From Kiloniellales bacterium (GTDB lineage: Bacteria > Pseudomonadota > Alphaproteobacteria > Kiloniellales > JAKSDN01), in contig JAKSDN010000869.1 of NCBI GenBank assembly GCA_022360075.1, positions 1-11,991 on the forward strand: a stretch of DNA of 11,991 nt. The letters are read 5' to 3'. Numbering within the stretch: the stretch's first letter is position 1; each line of letters begins with the position of its first letter. Position numbers and translations under genes: made by a program. A model generated the notes under the pieces. The model was not told where the DNA came from. It saw only the letters and a list, made by a program, of their open reading frames with translations, and ran no database searches. Of this stretch, positions 9,392 through 11,991 are shown in pieces.

Positions 9392-10252
9392 ATGTTCAAG
9401 CGATCCGACAACAAGGCCTGGCTGCTCGTGCTGCCGGCCCTGTTCATGGTCATGATCAGCGCCGTCATCCCGCTGATGGCGGTGGTGAACTACTCCGTGC
9501 AGGACGTGTTCTTCGGCAACCACTTCACCTGGGTCGGCACGAAGTGGTTCGAGCAGGTGCTGAGCTCCGAGGCCTTCTACGCCTCGCTGTTCCGCAGCCT
9601 CGGCTTCTCCTTCATCGTCCTGGCCCTGGAAGTGCCGCTCGGCATCATGATCGCGCTGTCCATGCCGGCGAAGGGGCGGCGCGCCTCGCTCTACATCGTC
9701 CTGATGTCGATCCCGCTGCTGACGCCCTGGTTCGTGGTCGGCGTCATCTGGCGGGTGCTGGCCGACAGCGACGTCGGCCTGCTGGGATACGCAGTCGGCC
9801 GCTTCGGCTTCGTCTACGATATCGAAGACCCCATCATGGCCTGGGTCACCATCGTGCTGATGGACGTCTGGCACTGGACCAGCCTGGTCGCGCTGCTCTG
9901 CTATGCCGGCCTGAGGGCGATCCCCGAGGAGTACTACCGCGCGGCGCGCATCGACGGTGCTAGCCGCTGGAAGATCTTCCGCTACATCCAGCTGCCGAAG
10001 ATGCGCCGCGTCCTGCTGATCGCCGTCCTGCTGCGCTTCATGGACAGCTTCATGATCCACATCGAGCCCTTCATGGTGACGCGCGGCGGCCCCGGCACCT
10101 CGACCACCTTCCTGTCGCTCGAGCTGGTCCAGACCGGCCTGGTGCAGTTCGACCTGGGCGAGGCGGGCGCCATGTCGATCATCTACTTCCTGATCATCCT
10201 TCTGCTGTCCTGGTCGCTCTACAAGGCCATGCTCGGCCGCGAGTCCACCTGA
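9392..10252 (+). CDS. Carbohydrate/glycerol-type ABC transporter permease (MalF/UgpA class)
   Basis: A 286-residue inner-membrane permease with six predicted helices (first at about 9-31). The EAA loop that contacts the ATPase reads EEYYRAARIDGASRWKIFRY (179-198) and is followed by QLPKMRR. The motif TRGGPGTST (230-238) is typical of MalF-class permeases. The N-terminal part (NNKAW, VIPLMAVVNYSVQD, VPLGIMIAL) looks to me like GlpP of the alphaproteobacterial glycerol ABC importer, although this is from memory. The ribosome site is weak (GGCGGGA about 13 bases upstream), but NNKAW near the start supports this ATG. The second permease begins 3 bases after the stop. No binding protein or ATPase precedes it; instead the upstream gap holds two dyad operators and the divergent mazG. 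It therefore depends on components encoded elsewhere. Confidence 0.92.
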   Translation: MFKRSDNKAWLLVLPALFMVMISAVIPLMAVVNYSVQDVFFGNHFTWVGTKWFEQVLSSEAFYASLFRSLGFSFIVLALEVPLGIMIALSMPAKGRRASLYIVLMSIPLLTPWFVVGVIWRVLADSDVGLLGYAVGRFGFVYDIEDPIMAWVTIVLMDVWHWTSLVALLCYAGLRAIPEEYYRAARIDGASRWKIFRYIQLPKMRRVLLIAVLLRFMDSFMIHIEPFMVTRGGPGTSTTFLSLELVQTGLVQFDLGEAGAMSIIYFLIILLLSWSLYKAMLGREST

Positions 10253-10255
10253 GCG

Positions 10256-11095
10256 ATGCAGAGCGCGCTGCACATCGGCGGAGCCTCGCGCTGGCGCCTC
10301 GGCTGGCTGGTGCCGCCGCTCTACATCTTCCTGCTGCTGCTGCCGATCTACTGGCTCGTCACCATGAGTCTGAAGAAGAACCTGGAGATCACCTCCAGCT
10401 TCGCGCTGCTGCCGCAGGAGCCCACGCTGCAGCACTACGCGACCATCTTCGGCGACGCGGCCTGGTACATGGGCTACGTGAACGCGCTGATCTACGTCTG
10501 CCTGAACGTGGCGATCTGCGTCCTGGTCGCGCTGCCGGCCGCCTACGCCTTCTCGCGCAACCGCTTCGTCGGCGACAAGCAGCTCTTCTTCTGGCTGCTG
10601 GCCGTGCGCATGACCCCGCCGGCCGTCCTGTTGGTGCCGCTGTTCCAGCTCTATTCCGACTTCGGGCTGATCGACACCCACGTCGCCGTCGCGCTCGCCC
10701 ACTGCCTGTTCAACGTGCCCATCGCCGTGTGGATTTTGGAGGGCTTCATCTCGGCCATCCCGATCGAGGTCGACGAGATGGCGCGCATCGACGGCTATTC
10801 GCTGCCGCGCTTCTTCGTGAAGATCCTGATCCCGCTGATCGCGCCGGGCATGGGCGTGACGGCCTTCTTCTGCTTCATGTTCTCCTGGGTCGAGCTGCTG
10901 CTCGCCAACGCGCTCACCACGATCGACGCCAAGCCGATCGGCGGCATCATGACCCGCGCCGGCGGGCCCGTGAGCGCCCTCGACCTCGGCCTGCTGGCGG
11001 CGGCGAGCGTGCTTGCGATCATCCCCGGCGCGCTGATGATCTACTTCGTGCGCCACCACATCGCGCGGGGCTTTGCGCTGGGGCAGGTGAAGTAG
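10256..11095 (+). CDS. Carbohydrate/glycerol-type ABC transporter permease (MalG/UgpE class)
   Basis: A 279-residue second permease, translated from an ATG only 3 bases after the first permease's stop, so the two are certainly one operon and likely a heterodimer. Six helices are predicted. PAAYAFSRNRF (94-104) and the EAA loop EVDEMARIDGYSLPRFFVKI (171-190) with the following LIPLIAPG are standard for the MalG class. The C-terminal VRHHIARGFALGQVK is like the end of GlpQ-type permeases (V-R-x-x-I-x-x-G-F-A-L-G-x-V) in my recollection, which agrees with the GlpP-like look of its partner. A glycerol, polyol or sugar substrate is likely, but unproven. After the stop, in place of an ATPase or binding protein gene, come a palindromic repeat and the blaI-like regulator. 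Confidence 0.92.
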   Translation: MQSALHIGGASRWRLGWLVPPLYIFLLLLPIYWLVTMSLKKNLEITSSFALLPQEPTLQHYATIFGDAAWYMGYVNALIYVCLNVAICVLVALPAAYAFSRNRFVGDKQLFFWLLAVRMTPPAVLLVPLFQLYSDFGLIDTHVAVALAHCLFNVPIAVWILEGFISAIPIEVDEMARIDGYSLPRFFVKILIPLIAPGMGVTAFFCFMFSWVELLLANALTTIDAKPIGGIMTRAGGPVSALDLGLLAAASVLAIIPGALMIYFVRHHIARGFALGQVK

Positions 11096-11120
11096 GGGAG
11101 GGGGTGCTGCAAAACAGCTG

Positions 11121-11235
11121 TGCGTCCTTCGAGACGCCCGCTTAGCGGGCTCCTCAGGATGAGGTCAATCGAGGATGGCAGAAAGAAATGTCCTCATCCT
11201 GAGGAGCATCCGAAGGATGCGTCTCGAAGGACGCA
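11121..11235. repeat. 115-bp inverted repeat with CTCATCCTGAGGAGC arms (dispersed alphaproteobacterial type)
   Basis: The outer arms are a perfect 17-bp match: TGCGTCCTTCGAGACGC at 11121-11137 and its complement at 11219-11235. The inner arms are 14 bp: TCCTCAGGATGAGG at 11151-11164 and its complement at 11192-11205. Between outer and inner arms each side carries its own small hairpin (CCCGCTTAGCGGG at 11137-11149; GCATCCGAAGGATGC at 11206-11220), so the RNA would form a cross-like structure. I recognise the CTCATCCTGAGGAGC / GTCTCGAAGGACG motif as a repeat widespread in alphaproteobacterial genomes. It lies 25 bp after the second permease and may also end its transcript. Confidence 0.88.
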
Positions 11236-11259
11236 CGGCGGTCATCCAGCAGTTCCTTC

Positions 11260-11275
11260 TACTAAGGCCTTAGCA
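11260..11275. promoter_or_regulatory. Dyad operator 3 upstream of the blaI-like gene (autoregulation candidate)
   Basis: TACTAAGGCCTTAGCA matches the operator 1 core TACTAAG-N2-CTTAGTA with one change, and its inner 12 bases CTAAGGCCTTAG are a perfect palindrome. It ends 39 bases before the preferred start codon at 11315. Repressors of this family usually bind their own promoter, which fits the position. Confidence 0.6.
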
Positions 11276-11314
11276 TACCATGCCGCGATGCGACGGCCCA
11301 CAGAGGCAGCACCC

Positions 11315-11707
11315 ATGCGGCGAACCCGACACAAACCGAAGCGCCTGCTCACCGAGGTCGAGCTGGAGTTCATGACGATCCTCTGGCGCCTGGGCGAGGC
11401 AAGTGTGCGCGACCTTTTGGACGAGTTGGCGCGCGAGCGCCGCCTGGCCTACACCTCGGCGGCGACGATCCTGCGCATCCTGGAGCAGAAGGGCTTCGTC
11501 ACCAGCCGCAAGCTCGGCCGCACCTATCTCTACGCGCCGAGCCTGGCCAAGGACGAATACCAGTCGCGCTCGCTGCAAGACATCTCCAAGAAGCTGTTCG
11601 ACGACACGCCGGCCGCGCTGGTCTCGCGGCTGATCGACGACGAGGCCTTGTCGGACGAGGCCCTCGCCGAGATCCGCAAGCTGCTCGACGAGAAGCTCAA
11701 GCCGTGA
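11315..11707 (+). CDS. BlaI/MecI/CopY-family transcriptional repressor
   Basis: A 130-residue winged-helix repressor. The start is set by AGAGG 8 bases upstream (11302-11306). The ATG at 11288 has no ribosome site and sits only 12 bases after the operator, and the frame upstream of it runs through the palindromic repeat. LLTEVELEFMTILWRLGEAS (11-30) and VRDLLDELARERRLAYTSAA (31-50) are the classic N-terminal helices. AYTSAATILRILEQKGFV (45-62) is the recognition helix, and SRKLGRTYLYAP (64-75) is the wing. The C-terminal dimerisation part carries KLFDDTPAALVSRLIDDEAL (93-112), the region where BlaI and MecI are cut by their activated protease partner. The next gene overlaps its stop by GTGA, as in blaI-blaR1 pairs. 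Targets are probably the two dyad promoters in this window. Nothing here points to a beta-lactamase. Confidence 0.9.
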   Translation: MRRTRHKPKRLLTEVELEFMTILWRLGEASVRDLLDELARERRLAYTSAATILRILEQKGFVTSRKLGRTYLYAPSLAKDEYQSRSLQDISKKLFDDTPAALVSRLIDDEALSDEALAEIRKLLDEKLKP

Positions 11708-11991
11708 GTGCGTTCGACCTCTACCTCGAAGCGAGCCTCGTCCTCAGCCTGATGTTCGCCGTCTGGTGGGCCGCGAGCCGCGGCCTGCGCCGGCTCGGCC
11801 AAGCGCCCGGCTGGCAGACGCAGCGCGCCCTGCTGCGCTTCTCTTTCGTGGCGGCGCTGGCAAGCCCGCTGCTGCTCCGCGCGCTGGCGGCGCTGTGGCC
11901 GGGCTGGGCCTCGAGCAGCCTGGGCGAGTTGCCGAGCCTGGCGGGCGCCGTCATCGCCCTCTACTTCCATGGCCACCTGGACATCGAGCCC
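11704..11991 (+). CDS. Putative BlaR1/M56-type membrane metallopeptidase, N-terminal part (runs off the window)
   Basis: A GTG start overlaps the repressor's TGA stop (GTGA), so translation is coupled. The frame is open to the window end, giving the first 96 residues. It begins with a membrane helix (about residues 4-22, DLYLEASLVLSLMFAVWWAA), then a basic cytosolic stretch with RGLRRLG, a second helix (about 40-63, LRFSFVAALASPLLLRALAAL), and the start of a third (about 81-88). This helix-basic loop-helix layout fits the N-terminal membrane domain of BlaR1/MecR1 peptidases, which normally sit directly after blaI. The HEXXH zinc motif would lie beyond the window, so the call rests on context and topology. 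It could be another membrane protein. Confidence 0.6.
   Translation, partial: MSAFDLYLEASLVLSLMFAVWWAASRGLRRLGQAPGWQTQRALLRFSFVAALASPLLLRALAALWPGWASSSLGELPSLAGAVIALYFHGHLDIEP

Noticed and set aside
9305..11059. A 584-codon minus-strand open frame opposite both permeases.
   Set aside because: It is low-complexity and rich in His, Asp, Gln and Arg, as expected of the antisense of hydrophobic membrane codons. The permeases on the plus strand have full family motifs.
11120..11314. Longer N-terminus for the blaI-like repressor from upstream ATG codons (11120, 11288).
   Set aside because: The frame would translate the palindromic repeat and the operator. Only the ATG at 11315 has a ribosome site and gives the normal length of the family.
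11315..11991. A beta-lactam resistance locus.
   Set aside because: BlaI/BlaR1-type pairs are common outside resistance. No beta-lactamase or penicillin-binding protein is seen in the window, and the dyads point to the transporter.

Overview
The window is high-GC DNA, densely coded on both strands, and probably chromosomal DNA of an alphaproteobacterium. The evidence is the strong third-position GC bias, a hybrid PAS histidine kinase of alphaproteobacterial style, and two palindromic intergenic repeats. One of these, with CTCATCCTGAGGAGC arms and GTCTCGAAGGACG ends, looks to me like a dispersed repeat common in Rhizobiales and Rhodospirillales. The genus cannot be fixed from the sequence. No rRNA, tRNA, CRISPR array, transposase or phage gene was seen.

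Left part (1-3230, all minus strand). In transcription order there is an S8 subtilisin-like serine protease with no signal peptide (3172-1820). Five bases after it comes a 113-residue protein that resembles the C-terminal half of a sedolisin/kumamolisin-type protease prodomain, and also resembles the protease's own N-terminal region. After a gap that may hold a weak terminator come an Fe(II)/2-oxoglutarate dioxygenase most like trimethyllysine hydroxylase, then the first 54 codons of a flavodoxin-like protein that runs off the window.

Middle part (3264-9244). A polar amino-acid ABC permease (minus) and a periplasmic amino-acid-binding protein (minus) flank a membrane-bound hybrid histidine kinase (plus). 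The kinase has four membrane segments, three PAS domains, HisKA, HATPase and a receiver. Its first PAS domain carries a LOV-like motif in which the photoactive Cys is Pro. A 130-bp palindrome lies between the permease and kinase starts. A 14-bp GC hairpin lies between the convergent ends of the kinase and binding-protein genes. A two-domain MazG NTP pyrophosphohydrolase follows on the minus strand. No ABC ATPase for the amino-acid system is present.

Right part (9245-11991, plus strand). Two sugar/glycerol-type ABC permeases stand without a binding protein or ATPase. After a 115-bp inverted repeat come a BlaI/MecI-family repressor and, overlapping its stop codon, the start of a membrane protein that is probably its BlaR1/M56 partner. 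The most interesting signal is a shared dyad, TACTAAG-N2-CTTAGTA. It lies upstream of the permease pair, with a weaker second copy 32 bp away, and also directly upstream of the blaI-like gene. This suggests that a BlaI/BlaR1-type proteolytic switch controls a small-solute importer rather than a beta-lactamase.
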